Source: Actinomycetes bacterium
GTDB lineage: Bacteria; Actinomycetota; Actinomycetes; Jiangellales; Jiangellaceae
Reading direction: 5' to 3'
Length of the DNA stretch: 39,240 bases
NCBI GenBank assembly: GCA_021793295.1
Contig: JAJYTA010000021.1
Location: 1 to 39,240 of the forward strand
How positions within the stretch are numbered: the first letter of the stretch is position 1; every line of letters begins with the position of its first letter. The notes under the pieces were generated by a model. That model was not told the origin of the DNA. It did no database searches and was given only the letters and a program-made list of their open reading frames with translations. Made by a program: the position numbers and the translations under genes. This document shows, one piece after another, positions 16,940 through 25,529 of the stretch.

Positions 16940-17033
16940 CTTCGACTTCCTCCCGGGGCGAGTGAGCATGAGCGTCTGGGCAGACCCCGCGGCATGCGGG
17001 ACCGACGCGGAGGCGAACCGTGTGAGCGGCGCG

Positions 17034-17888
17034 TCACCCCCTCAGGCCCGTCAGGAACGCCAGGCCATCGACGGCCAGGGCGTCCTGCGTCGCGGCCAGC
17101 GGCCGCCAGATCGACGCCGCCGTCGCGATGGTGGCGTTGTCGGCGGTGAACGACTCGATGACCAGCGGGCCGTGGTAGCGCGCTTCGTCGAGTGCCGAAG
17201 CCATGCCGGCCCAGTCCAGGTGATCCGCCCCTGGAGCGCCCCGGTCGTTGGCGCTGACCTGCACGTGGGCGATCCGGCCGGCAGCGCGGCGAATCGCTGC
17301 GGGAACGTCGCGCTCCTCGATGTTCATGTGATAGACGTCCAACGCCAGCGCGCAGGCGTCCGGCGGTAGCCCGTCCAGGGCCTCCAGAGCCTGGTCAACG
17401 GTGTTGAGCAGGCTCGTTTCGTACCGGTTGAGCGGTTCGACGGCGAGGCACACCCCGGCTTGCGCGGCATGGTCCACCACCGGGCCGAGACTCTCGCGCA
17501 GCTGGGCGTACCGAGTACGTCGCTCGGCAGCGTCCATCCGCCATGTGCGACCGACCGAGGCGTAGGCCGGCCCGGCGATCGTCGGCGAGCCGACTACCTG
17601 CGCCACGTCGACGACGTGACGCAGGTAGTCGCGGGTGGTGGCGACCGTTCCCCGGTCGGTCGCCACCAATTCGCGGCCCGCGCCCATGACGAGCACGACG
17701 CTCGCCGCGAGGCCCAGCGAGTCGAGCAGCTTCGCCGCCCGGCCCGGATCCCAGTCGCCGGGGTTCTCGACCGGCAGCTCGATCACGTCGAAGCCCCAGT
17801 CGGCGATCCGCGGCGCGAGCTCGGCCAGGCTCGTGTCGGTGAGGGGCGAGGTCCACACCCAGGTGTTGACTCCCAGCGCCCGGTTCAT
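17034..17888 (-). CDS. Sugar isomerase/epimerase, D-tagatose/psicose 3-epimerase-like
   Basis: A 284-residue TIM-barrel protein of the xylose-isomerase-like/AP-endonuclease-2 superfamily, which interconverts ketoses at C3 or, in some members, processes 3-keto-glycosides. The family stretch VEPLNRYET (150-158) supplies metal ligand E151; D184 in ALDVYHMNIEE and E245 in VIESF match the other ligands. At the fourth ligand position the DTE/psicose epimerase His is a Gln here (Q210 in AHVQVSANDRG), as in hydroxypyruvate isomerase-like members, so the substrate may differ. The ATG at 17888 has GAGGAG 9 bases upstream; a TTG at 17897 is too close to it. It lies directly downstream of the binding-protein gene and upstream of the secreted enzymes, pointing to a role on the imported sugar. 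Confidence 0.85.
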   Translation of the reverse strand: MNRALGVNTWVWTSPLTDTSLAELAPRIADWGFDVIELPVENPGDWDPGRAAKLLDSLGLAASVVLVMGAGRELVATDRGTVATTRDYLRHVVDVAQVVGSPTIAGPAYASVGRTWRMDAAERRTRYAQLRESLGPVVDHAAQAGVCLAVEPLNRYETSLLNTVDQALEALDGLPPDACALALDVYHMNIEERDVPAAIRRAAGRIAHVQVSANDRGAPGADHLDWAGMASALDEARYHGPLVIESFTADNATIATAASIWRPLAATQDALAVDGLAFLTGLRG

Positions 17889-17924
17889 CGACGTCAACTC
17901 CTCGTGTTCTCGAACGGTCGTGGC

Positions 17925-19163
17925 TCAGCGGTCCTGCCATGCCTCGGGGTAGCCGGGCAGGTTCTCGCCACCGAACTTGGCGTAGTGCAGGCTCGGCATG
18001 TCCGCGTTGCGCTGCAGGTATTCATCGCGGTCGGCTTCGGTGACCGGCGCTTGCGGCAGCACCCACTCCGACGGCACTTGCTCGCCGTTCCAGATCTGCA
18101 CGGCGGCCTCGATCGGGGTGCGCCACTGGAAGTTGGAGTAGACCGGGGCGATCGCCGTCATGCCGGTCTCCTGCCACTTGCGCATGAAGCTCAGCTCGTC
18201 CTCGCCGACCATCACGGGGTAGTCGTTGCCGGTGTCCTCGAACGCCTCGACCGCCGCGACGGCGCCGTCACCGGCGTCCATCCAGATGCCGTCGACGTCA
18301 CCGCGCTGCAGGTACTGCGTGACGATGTCCTTGATCGCCGCACCGTCGCCCTCGGTGAATTCGTCTCCGAGGATCTCCAGGTCGCTGTCGGCGAAGATCT
18401 CCTGCGCCGCCGCCCACCGGTGTTCGAGCACGTCCACGCCGGGCAGGATCCGCAGCGCCAGGACGGTCGACCCCGGTTCGAGGTTCTCGACCAGGAACTC
18501 CGCGCCGTCGGCTCCGTAGGCGTAGCCGCCGATCGGGTGGATGAACGTCACCATGCAGTCGGTGTTGACGCCGCGGTCGAACACGATCACCGGAACGCCG
18601 CTCTCGCAGGCCGCCTCCACCGCCGGGGTGAGGGTGGCGGTGGTGGACGGTGAGATGATGATCGCGTTGCAGTCGCCGGCGTCGACGAATGCCTGGATGT
18701 CGGAGATCTGCTTGTTGTCGTCGTCGCCCGCGTCGGACACCCGGAACTCACCGATGTCGCCGCTGTCCTTGTAGACCTGAACCTGCTGCTGCATCGTGAT
18801 CCAGCCGGTCACCCGCCACGGATTGCTCACCGAGGCGTTGGAGAAGCACAGCGTGTTGCCGTCCTGCGCGTATTCGGCGGTGTCGACGTACTCGGGCTCG
18901 ATGGCCTGCAGCCATGGCTGGTCGGCAGGGCCTTCGGGCTCGATGTCGCGCTGGGCGAGCTGGCGCTCGTACTCGGACTGGACGAACCACTCGTCGGCAT
19001 CGGATTCCTCGGCCTCCTCTTCGGAGTCGGCCTCATCACCGGCCTCGTCGTCGACCACCTGGTCGACCTCGTCGGTCGAGTCCGCTGGGTCGTCAGTGGT
19101 GCACGCCCCGACCGCCAACGCCGCGGCGACCGCCACGACGGATAGAACGCGGGTCTTCCGCAT
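17925..19163 (-). CDS. Sugar ABC transporter substrate-binding lipoprotein
   Basis: A 412-residue periplasmic-binding-protein type I (ribose/galactose-type) protein. The signal ends in a lipobox AVGAC with lipidated C21. Residues 22-57 are a strikingly acidic tether (runs of D and E), after which the binding fold begins near GNTLCFSNASVSNPWR. GVPVIVFDRGVNTD and GIWMDAGDGAVAAVEAF are typical segments of this class. It would capture a sugar at the cell surface and deliver it to the two permeases encoded upstream. The ATG at 19163 has a GAGGAGG ribosome site. The acidic tether is longer and more charged than usual, which suggests a thick or salty cell envelope environment; the ligand cannot be told from sequence. 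Confidence 0.92.
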   Translation of the reverse strand: MRKTRVLSVVAVAAALAVGACTTDDPADSTDEVDQVVDDEAGDEADSEEEAEESDADEWFVQSEYERQLAQRDIEPEGPADQPWLQAIEPEYVDTAEYAQDGNTLCFSNASVSNPWRVTGWITMQQQVQVYKDSGDIGEFRVSDAGDDDNKQISDIQAFVDAGDCNAIIISPSTTATLTPAVEAACESGVPVIVFDRGVNTDCMVTFIHPIGGYAYGADGAEFLVENLEPGSTVLALRILPGVDVLEHRWAAAQEIFADSDLEILGDEFTEGDGAAIKDIVTQYLQRGDVDGIWMDAGDGAVAAVEAFEDTGNDYPVMVGEDELSFMRKWQETGMTAIAPVYSNFQWRTPIEAAVQIWNGEQVPSEWVLPQAPVTEADRDEYLQRNADMPSLHYAKFGGENLPGYPEAWQDR

Positions 19164-19186
19164 CGTCTTGTCCTCCTCGGTTCATG

Positions 19187-20230
19187 TCACGAACGTGCTG
19201 GTTCCGGACGTGCATCGTCGACGGGTGGCGCGGGCTGCGAACGCTCCCGGGCCGCATAGGCGACCGCGGCGATGATGATCAAGCCCTGTGCGGCAGGCCT
19301 GATGGTCGACGGCAGACTGAGCTGGTTGAACAGGGTGAACAGGGCTTCGACGGTCAAGGCGCCGGCCATCGCGGCGATCACCGTTCCCCGGCCGCCACCC
19401 AGCACCACACCGCCGAGGACGACCGCCGTGATGGCTGCGAACTCCAGCCCCTCCCCGACCTGCGCGGTCACCCCCGCATAGCCGCCGATGAGCACGGCCG
19501 CGAGCGTCGCCATGACACTGGACAGCACGAACGCCGCGGTCCGCACCTGCCAGACCCGCACGCCGGAGAACGCGGCGGCCTGTTCGTTGTCACCCACCGC
19601 GATGAGCACGCGGCCGTACGGGCGCCGCATCACCACCACCGCGGCGATCACGACCGCGACCAGGATGAGTAGCGACCACGGCAGCAGCCGGACCACCGGC
19701 ATCTCGACGCCGCCTCGACCGGGCTGGCGGAACGCCTCGGACAGTGCGCCGGTGGGGGCGCCTCCGGTCCACAGCCGGTTCGCGCCATAGAGCACCAGCA
19801 TCATGCCCAGCGTGGTGATCAGCGAATGCACCTTGAGCACGGTGGTGATCAGCCCGTTGACCAGCCCGACCAGGACACCGAACACCAGCATCAGCAGCAG
19901 GACCGGACCCGTGCGGCTCTCTTCGCCGTCGATCAGCGCTGCGGCGATGACCACTTGCGTGCCCACCAGCGATCCGACCGAGAGATCGAGCTCGCCGGCG
20001 ACGATCACGAAGTACTGGCCGATGGCCAGGACCACCAGCGGTGCGGCGTTCTTGATGAACGCCATCAGCGACGGCGGCTCCATGAAGCTCGGGTTCATCG
20101 CGAAGATGCCCGCGAAGATCACGATGAGCAGGGCGAACACGGTGGCGCTGCCGCCGCCGAACAGCGCGCTGGCCACGCCGGCGACCCTGGAGGCGCCGGA
20201 GCTGCGGTGTGCGGGACGCGGGGCGGTCAT
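19187..20230 (-). CDS. Sugar ABC transporter permease (RbsC type) 2
   Basis: A 347-residue integral membrane protein of the branched-chain/ribose permease family. About ten hydrophobic segments are visible, starting at FALLIVIFAGIFAM. The motif GQYFVIVAGELDLSVGS is the conserved CUT2 permease segment, and AITAVVLGGVVLGGGRGT is the conserved cytoplasmic loop region that contacts the ATPase. The ATG start overlaps the stop of the upstream permease by 4 bases (ATGA), and the binding protein follows after 23 bases. With the other permease (20227) it would form a heterodimeric channel. Confidence 0.93.
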   Translation of the reverse strand: MTAPRPAHRSSGASRVAGVASALFGGGSATVFALLIVIFAGIFAMNPSFMEPPSLMAFIKNAAPLVVLAIGQYFVIVAGELDLSVGSLVGTQVVIAAALIDGEESRTGPVLLLMLVFGVLVGLVNGLITTVLKVHSLITTLGMMLVLYGANRLWTGGAPTGALSEAFRQPGRGGVEMPVVRLLPWSLLILVAVVIAAVVVMRRPYGRVLIAVGDNEQAAAFSGVRVWQVRTAAFVLSSVMATLAAVLIGGYAGVTAQVGEGLEFAAITAVVLGGVVLGGGRGTVIAAMAGALTVEALFTLFNQLSLPSTIRPAAQGLIIIAAVAYAARERSQPAPPVDDARPEPARS

Positions 20231-21348
20231 CGGTCACCTCCGTGCCCGGCCACGACCTGGTCGCCGTCGGCGCCGCCGGCCGTGGAATCCGGCGGGCGGT
20301 CCGGGGCCCGACCCGGCCCAGTGCCGCCGTCGTCGCCGTCGCCGCCGAAGCGTGCCCGAGTGGCACGCCGCTCGACCTGCCTGCGGGCATAGATGGCCAC
20401 CGCGGCGATGATGACCACGCCCCGCAGGACCTCCTTGAAGAAGGGGTCGACCTGCAAGACGTTGAACACGGTGTCGAGCTCGGCCAGGATGAGCACTCCG
20501 GCGAGCGTCCCGGCGACCCCGCCCCGCCCGCCCATCAGGAACGTCCCGCCCAACACCACCGCGGCGATCGAGTCGAGCTCGTAGCCGGAGCTGTACACCA
20601 AAGCGCTGCCCGTGCCGAACCGGGCCGCGATGAGCAGTCCAGCCACGCCAGCGGCGATGGAGCACAACACATGCGCGGTGATCATCACCCGGCCCGTCCG
20701 GATGCCCGACAGCCGGGCCACGTCCTCGCTGCCGCCCACGGCGTACATGTGGTAACCGGTCCGGCTCGTGCGCAGATAGGCGATGCCCGCGGCCATGGCG
20801 AGCAACATCACCGCGGCCGACAGCGGCACGAAGCCGATCCGGGTGTAACCGAACTGCCGGAACGCTTCAGGCACGGCGCCGGCCGGGCCCTTGTACCGGG
20901 TGTCCAGGTAGCCCTTGATGATCAGGCCCATCCCCAGCGTCGTGATGAACGGATTCACCTTCAACACGGCGATGATCAGCCCATTCGCTAGCCCGATACC
21001 GCCGGCCACCAGCACCACGGCAGCGATACCGAGCGGGATCCGTGCAGGGTCGCCGGCCATCGTGGTCGCGCCGATGAGGCTGGACAACGCCATGACGTAA
21101 CCGACCGACAGGTCGAGCGAACGGCACAGGATGACGAACGTCTGGCCGAGCGCCACGAACCCCAGCAGGCTGGATCGCGACAGCATCTCGACCGTGTTCG
21201 CGGTGCTGAGCAGATTCCCACCACTGATCGCGACGATCACCGCACCGATCACGACCACGCCGAGCAGGGCCATGTACACCAGCTCGGTGGTGCCGAGACG
21301 GCGTCGCCGCGACGGCATCGCGGTGGCGGTATCAACCGTTGTGCTCAT
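20227..21348 (-). CDS. Sugar ABC transporter permease (RbsC type) 1
   Basis: A 373-residue membrane permease of the CUT2 family. GQTFVILCRSLDLSVGY matches the conserved segment after the third helix, and SIAAVVLGGTFLMGGRGG matches the ATPase-contact loop. A long Gly/Asp-rich polar tail follows the last helix (ARFGGDGDDGGTGPGR...), about 45 residues longer than in the sister permease. ATGA overlaps connect it to the ATPase gene upstream and the second permease downstream, so all three are probably translated together. The pairing of two different permeases suggests a heterodimer. Confidence 0.92.
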   Translation of the reverse strand: MSTTVDTATAMPSRRRRLGTTELVYMALLGVVVIGAVIVAISGGNLLSTANTVEMLSRSSLLGFVALGQTFVILCRSLDLSVGYVMALSSLIGATTMAGDPARIPLGIAAVVLVAGGIGLANGLIIAVLKVNPFITTLGMGLIIKGYLDTRYKGPAGAVPEAFRQFGYTRIGFVPLSAAVMLLAMAAGIAYLRTSRTGYHMYAVGGSEDVARLSGIRTGRVMITAHVLCSIAAGVAGLLIAARFGTGSALVYSSGYELDSIAAVVLGGTFLMGGRGGVAGTLAGVLILAELDTVFNVLQVDPFFKEVLRGVVIIAAVAIYARRQVERRATRARFGGDGDDGGTGPGRAPDRPPDSTAGGADGDQVVAGHGGDR

Positions 21349-22883
21349 GACATCGGCCCTCCGGGCACCTGCCCCGTGGCCAGCGCCATCACGGCCTCCT
21401 CGGTGGTGCCGCCGGGCAGTTCACCGGCGATGCGCCCGTCGCGGAGCACGATCACGCGATCAGCCATCCCGATGACCTCGGGCAGCTCCGAGGACACCAT
21501 GAGGATCGCCACGCCGTCGGCGGCCAGCTCACGCATCAAGGTGTAGACGCGATGCTTGGCTCCGACGTCGATACCGCGGGTCGGTTCGTCCAGGACGATG
21601 ACCGACGGTTCGGTGGCCAGCCACTTCGCCAGGACGACCTTCTGCTGGTTACCGCCGGAGAGAAACCGCACCTCCTGGTCGGGGCCTCGTGCCACGAGGT
21701 CCAGCGAGGAGAGGAGGCCGGGGATCCGCCGCGCCCGAGCGGCGGCCCGGCGCGGGTCGACGGCGTCGAGCACCAGCCGGGCGTTGGCCGCCACGGACTG
21801 GTTCAGCGCCAGACCCTCGGCTTTGCGGTCCTCGGTGACCAGCGCCAACCCGGTACGCACCGCCTGCCGGGGCGAACGCAGCCGCACGGTGCGCCCGTCG
21901 ACCTGGACCGTGCCACGGGTGAATCGGGCGATGCCGAACAGGGCATGGGCGATCTCGGTACGGCCACTGCCCTGCAGTCCGGCCAGGCAAGTGATCTCTC
22001 CGGCGCGCACCTCGAGGTCGATACCGTCGAGCTGGTCGTTGCCACCGCCGGTGACCCGAAGCCGCACGTCGCCGGGGGCGGTTCCGGGAAGTTTGTCGGG
22101 AAAGAACGACGAGATGGGCCGGCCCACCATCATCCGCACCAGCTCGTCCGGGCGAAGCGTCGCCGTGTCGACGGTGTCGACCAGCGCACCGTCCTTGAGC
22201 ACGGTCACCCGGTCACAGAGGTCGAAGATCTCCTTGAGCCGGTGCGAGACGTACAGGATCGCCACCCCGCGCTCGCGCAGCCGGGCGATGAGGCGGTAGA
22301 GCAGGTCGACTTCTTCGTCGGCCAGCGCGGCCGTGGGTTCGTCCATCGAGATGATGCGGGCGTCGTACGACAGCGCCTTGACGATCTCCACGATCTGCTG
22401 GCCCGCGACCGACAGCGACCGTACGGGTGCCTGCGGGGTGAGCCAGGTCAGGCCGAGATCAGCGAGCAGCTGAGCGGTGTCGGCGTTCATTCGGCGCGCG
22501 TCCACCATCCCGCGCGTGCGCGGTTCGCGCCCGAGGAAGACGTTCTCGGCGACGGTGCGATCCGGCAGCAGGTTGAACTCCTGGAACACCGTGGACACGC
22601 GGGCCTGCTGCGCCTGCAGGGGGTGCTCGAACGCGACCGCGGCGCCGTCGAGCTCCACCGTCCCCGAATCGGCCTGGTGCACTCCGGCCAGAATCTTCAT
22701 CAAGGTGGACTTGCCGGCGCCGTTCTCCCCGACCAGGGCGTGCACTTCGCCCGCGCGCAGATCGAGATCCACACCATGCAGGACACGCACACCGAGGAAG
22801 GACTTCGAGATCCCCCGCATCCGCAGGAGGTGAGTGCTCACGGCCGCGCCCCCGCCGGCCGCCTCCGGCGTGCTCGCCGTCAT
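21345..22883 (-). CDS. Sugar ABC transporter ATP-binding protein (RbsA/XylG type)
   Basis: A 512-residue double ABC ATPase. First half: Walker A GENGAGKST (52-60), signature LSVAGQQIVEIVKALS, Walker B IISMDEPTAAL, H-loop YVSHR. Second half: degenerate Walker A GLQGSGRTE, canonical signature LSGGNQQK and Walker B VIVLDEPTRGID. This is the usual layout of CUT2 importers for ribose, xylose or galactose. The ATG at 22883 (ribosome site GGAGGTGG) overlaps the TGA of the oxidoreductase gene; the in-frame upstream codon at 22901 is inside that gene and has no ribosome site. It is the energiser for the permeases at 20227 and 19187. Confidence 0.95.
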   Translation of the reverse strand: MTASTPEAAGGGAAVSTHLLRMRGISKSFLGVRVLHGVDLDLRAGEVHALVGENGAGKSTLMKILAGVHQADSGTVELDGAAVAFEHPLQAQQARVSTVFQEFNLLPDRTVAENVFLGREPRTRGMVDARRMNADTAQLLADLGLTWLTPQAPVRSLSVAGQQIVEIVKALSYDARIISMDEPTAALADEEVDLLYRLIARLRERGVAILYVSHRLKEIFDLCDRVTVLKDGALVDTVDTATLRPDELVRMMVGRPISSFFPDKLPGTAPGDVRLRVTGGGNDQLDGIDLEVRAGEITCLAGLQGSGRTEIAHALFGIARFTRGTVQVDGRTVRLRSPRQAVRTGLALVTEDRKAEGLALNQSVAANARLVLDAVDPRRAAARARRIPGLLSSLDLVARGPDQEVRFLSGGNQQKVVLAKWLATEPSVIVLDEPTRGIDVGAKHRVYTLMRELAADGVAILMVSSELPEVIGMADRVIVLRDGRIAGELPGGTTEEAVMALATGQVPGGPMS

Positions 22884-24022
22884 CCGCCCACCTCCACCCA
22901 CGAGCCGTCGACAGCCGAGGTCACGACCGCCGTCGCGATCCGCGTGGCGCGCAGCCCGTCAGCGAAGGTGGGCAATCCGTCGGGAGATTCGCCCCGTACG
23001 GCCGCGGCGGTGTCGGCGGCGAAGGCGTTGAAGCAGTCCTGGTAACCCTGCGGGTGCCCGGCCGGGACGAGTGCGTAGCGCGCCGCGGGAGCGCTGAGCG
23101 TGTCCGGGTCACGGACGAGCACGGCGCTGTTCTCCCGCCCGCCCCACCACAGAGTCTCTGGGTTCTCCTGGTCGAAGCTGAGCGTGGCCTGCGCGCCCGA
23201 CACCTCGAGCAGCAAGCGGTTCTTCCGGCCCGGCGACACCTGGCTGACCACGACCGAGCCAAGAGCACCTCCGGCCGTGGTGAACTGCATGGTCACGACG
23301 TCCTCGGTGGCGACGGCGCGGGGTTGCGGATCACCGCGGCGCTGGTTCACCGTCGCCGTGCGCGCACAGACCGCGTCGATGCGATCACCGGTGACGAACT
23401 CCAGCAGGTCGCACCAGTGCGAGCCGATGTCGCCGAACGCGCGTGTGGGCCCGCCTAGCCCGGGATCAACGCGCCAGTTGTCGTCGCTCGGATACAGCAG
23501 CCAGTCCTGCAGGTAGCTGCCGTGCGCCAGCGAGATCTGGCCAAGATCGCCGCGACGGACCCGCTCACGCGCCTCGCGCACCACGGGATGAAACCGGTAG
23601 ACGAACGGCACGGTGGCCACCCGCCCGGCGCTGCTGGCGGCCTCGGTCATGGCGGTGGCCGCCGCCACGTCGAGCGCCAGCGGCTTCTCGCACACCACGT
23701 GCTTCCCCGCCGCCAACGCGACCTGGACCACCGGCTCGTGCAGGTGGTTCGGCGTGCACACGTGCACGGTGTCGACGTCGACGGAATCGATCAGCTCGGG
23801 CAACGTGGCGAAGGCCTGATCAGCGCCGAGGTGGGCGCGGGCCAGTTCAGCGCGCTCGCGGCTGGACCCCACGATGCCGACGACTCGGCCGCCTGCTGCT
23901 CGCACGGCGTTCGCGTGCACGCGGCCCATGAATCCGGTGCCGACGATCGCCGCTCGCTGCCCGCCGGCGGCAGGCTGATGTTGGTGGTCTGGGGTCTGCG
24001 TTGTGACGGGGGCCACTCCCAT
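22880..24022 (-). CDS. Gfo/Idh/MocA-family NAD(P)-dependent oxidoreductase
   Basis: A 380-residue cytoplasmic dehydrogenase. Rossmann motif GTGFMG (28-33), the family EKP signature in CEKPLALD (E112-P114) and the catalytic-region GDIGSHWCDLL are all present. Members oxidise or reduce sugars, inositols and glycosides, often at C3; ThuB of trehalose catabolism belongs here. I place the start at ATG 24022: an earlier in-frame codon at 24085 lies upstream of the promoter. No ribosome site precedes 24022 and the predicted transcription start is only about 2 bases upstream, so the message is probably leaderless. It is the first gene of the importer operon and is divergent from ROK3. Confidence 0.92.
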   Translation of the reverse strand: MGVAPVTTQTPDHQHQPAAGGQRAAIVGTGFMGRVHANAVRAAGGRVVGIVGSSRERAELARAHLGADQAFATLPELIDSVDVDTVHVCTPNHLHEPVVQVALAAGKHVVCEKPLALDVAAATAMTEAASSAGRVATVPFVYRFHPVVREARERVRRGDLGQISLAHGSYLQDWLLYPSDDNWRVDPGLGGPTRAFGDIGSHWCDLLEFVTGDRIDAVCARTATVNQRRGDPQPRAVATEDVVTMQFTTAGGALGSVVVSQVSPGRKNRLLLEVSGAQATLSFDQENPETLWWGGRENSAVLVRDPDTLSAPAARYALVPAGHPQGYQDCFNAFAADTAAAVRGESPDGLPTFADGLRATRIATAVVTSAVDGSWVEVGG

Positions 24023-24030
24023 GGCCGATG

Positions 24031-24060
24031 AACCTAGCGGTGACTTTTGTCGCGTGTCAA
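24031..24060 (-). promoter_or_regulatory. Promoter of the importer/catabolic operon
   Basis: On the minus strand TTGACA (24055-24060) is followed after 18 bases by TAGGTT (24031-24036). The start codon at 24022 lies 9 bases beyond the -10 box, so transcription would begin at or next to the ATG. Confidence 0.6.
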
Positions 24061-24068
24061 TCAAAAGT
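24043..24068. promoter_or_regulatory. Candidate ROK3 operator between divergent genes
   Basis: A perfect inverted repeat ACTTTTG-N12-CAAAAGT (arms 24043-24049 and 24062-24068) covers the -35 box and spacer of the importer operon promoter. It lies 66 bases upstream of ROK3. This is the expected place for ROK3 to repress the operon and possibly itself. Confidence 0.6.
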
Positions 24069-24133
24069 TGCGGGCTTGTTGCCAATCTATGGCGTGACGG
24101 GCAGACGCAAGACGGATGTGTTTCACTTACTAG

Positions 24134-25384
24134 ATGCTCGAAGATTCAGTCGGTGGCGGCGCCAGCCTGCCGGCTCCACCTCCTGACCTGCTGGCCGATC
24201 CGGCAACGGGCGCGACCGTCGCAGGTGCCGGTGGGCTGCTGTGGCTGATGCGTGACGGCATGCCGCGTACCAGGTCCGAACTGGCTGCGGTCACCGGCCT
24301 GGCGCGCTCGACCATCGCGCAACGTGTCGACGCCTTGATGGCCGCCGGGTTCATCGGTCCGGCCGGCGAAGCCACGTCCACCGGCGGGCGCCCGCCGACC
24401 AGGTTCGCCTTCAACCCCTCCGCCCGGGTCACCGTGGCCGCCGACATCGGCGCCACGCACGGCCGCGTGGCCATCACCGACCTCGCCGGCGACGTCCTGG
24501 CCGAGCGGCGCGACGAACTCGACGTCGCCGTCGGGCCCGACCACGTGTTGGACTGGGTGGTGCGCAACTCCTACAGCCTGCTCGACGACATCGGCCGCAG
24601 CCCCAGCGACCTGCTCGGTGTCGGCATCGGCCTACCCGGCCCGGTGGAGCACTCCACCGGTCGCCCGGTGAATCCGCCGATCATGCCCGGCTGGGACGGC
24701 TACGACGTCGAGGGCTACCTGCGCGAGCGGCTGGGCGTGGCCGCTCTGGTGGACAACGACGTCAACATCATGGCGCTGGGTGAGCATTTCACCCAGTGGC
24801 GCGGCTTTCCGCACATGATGTTCGTCAAGGTCGCCACCGGTATCGGCAGCGGCCTGATCAGCGACGGTCGGCTGCACCGCGGCGCGCAAGGCGCCGCCGG
24901 CGACATGGGGCATCTGCAGCTGCCGCACAGCGACGACGTCGTGTGCCGCTGCGGCAACACCGGCTGCCTCGAGGCGGTCGCCAGCGGGGCGGCGATCGCC
25001 GCCGCCCTCACCGCGGCCGGCATCCCGGCCAGATCCAGCCGCGACGTCGTCGAACTCGCCCGCGGCGGCTCGGTCGAGGCGCTGCGTCTCGTCCGACAGG
25101 CCGGTCGCGACATCGGCGAGGTGCTCGCCGCCGCCGTCAGCCTGTTCAACCCGTCGGTCATCGTCATCGGCGGCTCGCTCTCCCATGCCGGCGAGCACCT
25201 CATCGCCGGTGTCCGCGAGATCGTCTACCGCCGCTCCCTGCCGTTGGCCACCCAGCACCTGCGCATCGTGCAGTCACGTACCGGCGACCGAGCCGGCATC
25301 ATCGGCGCGGCGGTGATGGTCATCGACCACGCACTCGCGCCGGCCCAACTCGACACGCTGCTGACGGCGCCGAACGACAGCTAA
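24134..25384 (+). CDS. ROK-family transcriptional regulator (ROK3)
   Basis: A 416-residue ROK regulator, divergent from the importer operon. A proline-rich N-terminus (1-32) precedes the winged helix-turn-helix (34-80; RSELAAVTGLARSTIAQRV). The kinase-like domain shows DIGATHGRVAI, VDNDVNIMALGE with the kinase-type Asp, ATGIGSG, and the zinc site H250, C261, C263, C268. It resembles ROK2 closely. The ATG at 24134 has no clear ribosome site. It most likely senses the imported sugar or a keto derivative and represses transcription from the promoter at 24031. Function as a regulator is secure; the effector is unknown. Confidence 0.93.
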   Translation: MLEDSVGGGASLPAPPPDLLADPATGATVAGAGGLLWLMRDGMPRTRSELAAVTGLARSTIAQRVDALMAAGFIGPAGEATSTGGRPPTRFAFNPSARVTVAADIGATHGRVAITDLAGDVLAERRDELDVAVGPDHVLDWVVRNSYSLLDDIGRSPSDLLGVGIGLPGPVEHSTGRPVNPPIMPGWDGYDVEGYLRERLGVAALVDNDVNIMALGEHFTQWRGFPHMMFVKVATGIGSGLISDGRLHRGAQGAAGDMGHLQLPHSDDVVCRCGNTGCLEAVASGAAIAAALTAAGIPARSSRDVVELARGGSVEALRLVRQAGRDIGEVLAAAVSLFNPSVIVIGGSLSHAGEHLIAGVREIVYRRSLPLATQHLRIVQSRTGDRAGIIGAAVMVIDHALAPAQLDTLLTAPNDS

Positions 25385-25434
25385 CAGCGCTGAAGCCCGG
25401 TGGCGATTCGCCTCGTGGCGGCCGGTGTTGCTGG

Positions 25435-25482
25435 GATCATGAGCCACCACCGGCGCTCCAACGCCGCAGGCGACTCATGAGC
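25435..25482. repeat. Family-2 palindromic repeat, copy 1
   Basis: A 48-base imperfect palindrome (GATCATGAG...CTCATGAGC) between the convergent ROK3 and xylB genes. Similarity to copy 2 (25658-25705) extends leftwards to about 25403. It can fold as a hairpin and may act as a terminator. Confidence 0.7.
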
Positions 25483-25529
25483 GCGATCGACACCAACCCC
25501 GAGCCCCGCGGGCGCGGTGCGCCGCACCC

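Noticed and set aside
16986-17000. CCCGC/GCGGG hairpin in the 94-base gap before the 1840-aa gene
   Set aside because: A 5-base stem is expected by chance at this GC content, so no terminator is claimed.
24023-24085. 21-codon N-terminal extension of the Gfo/Idh/MocA protein
   Set aside because: It lies upstream of and across the predicted -35 and -10 boxes.
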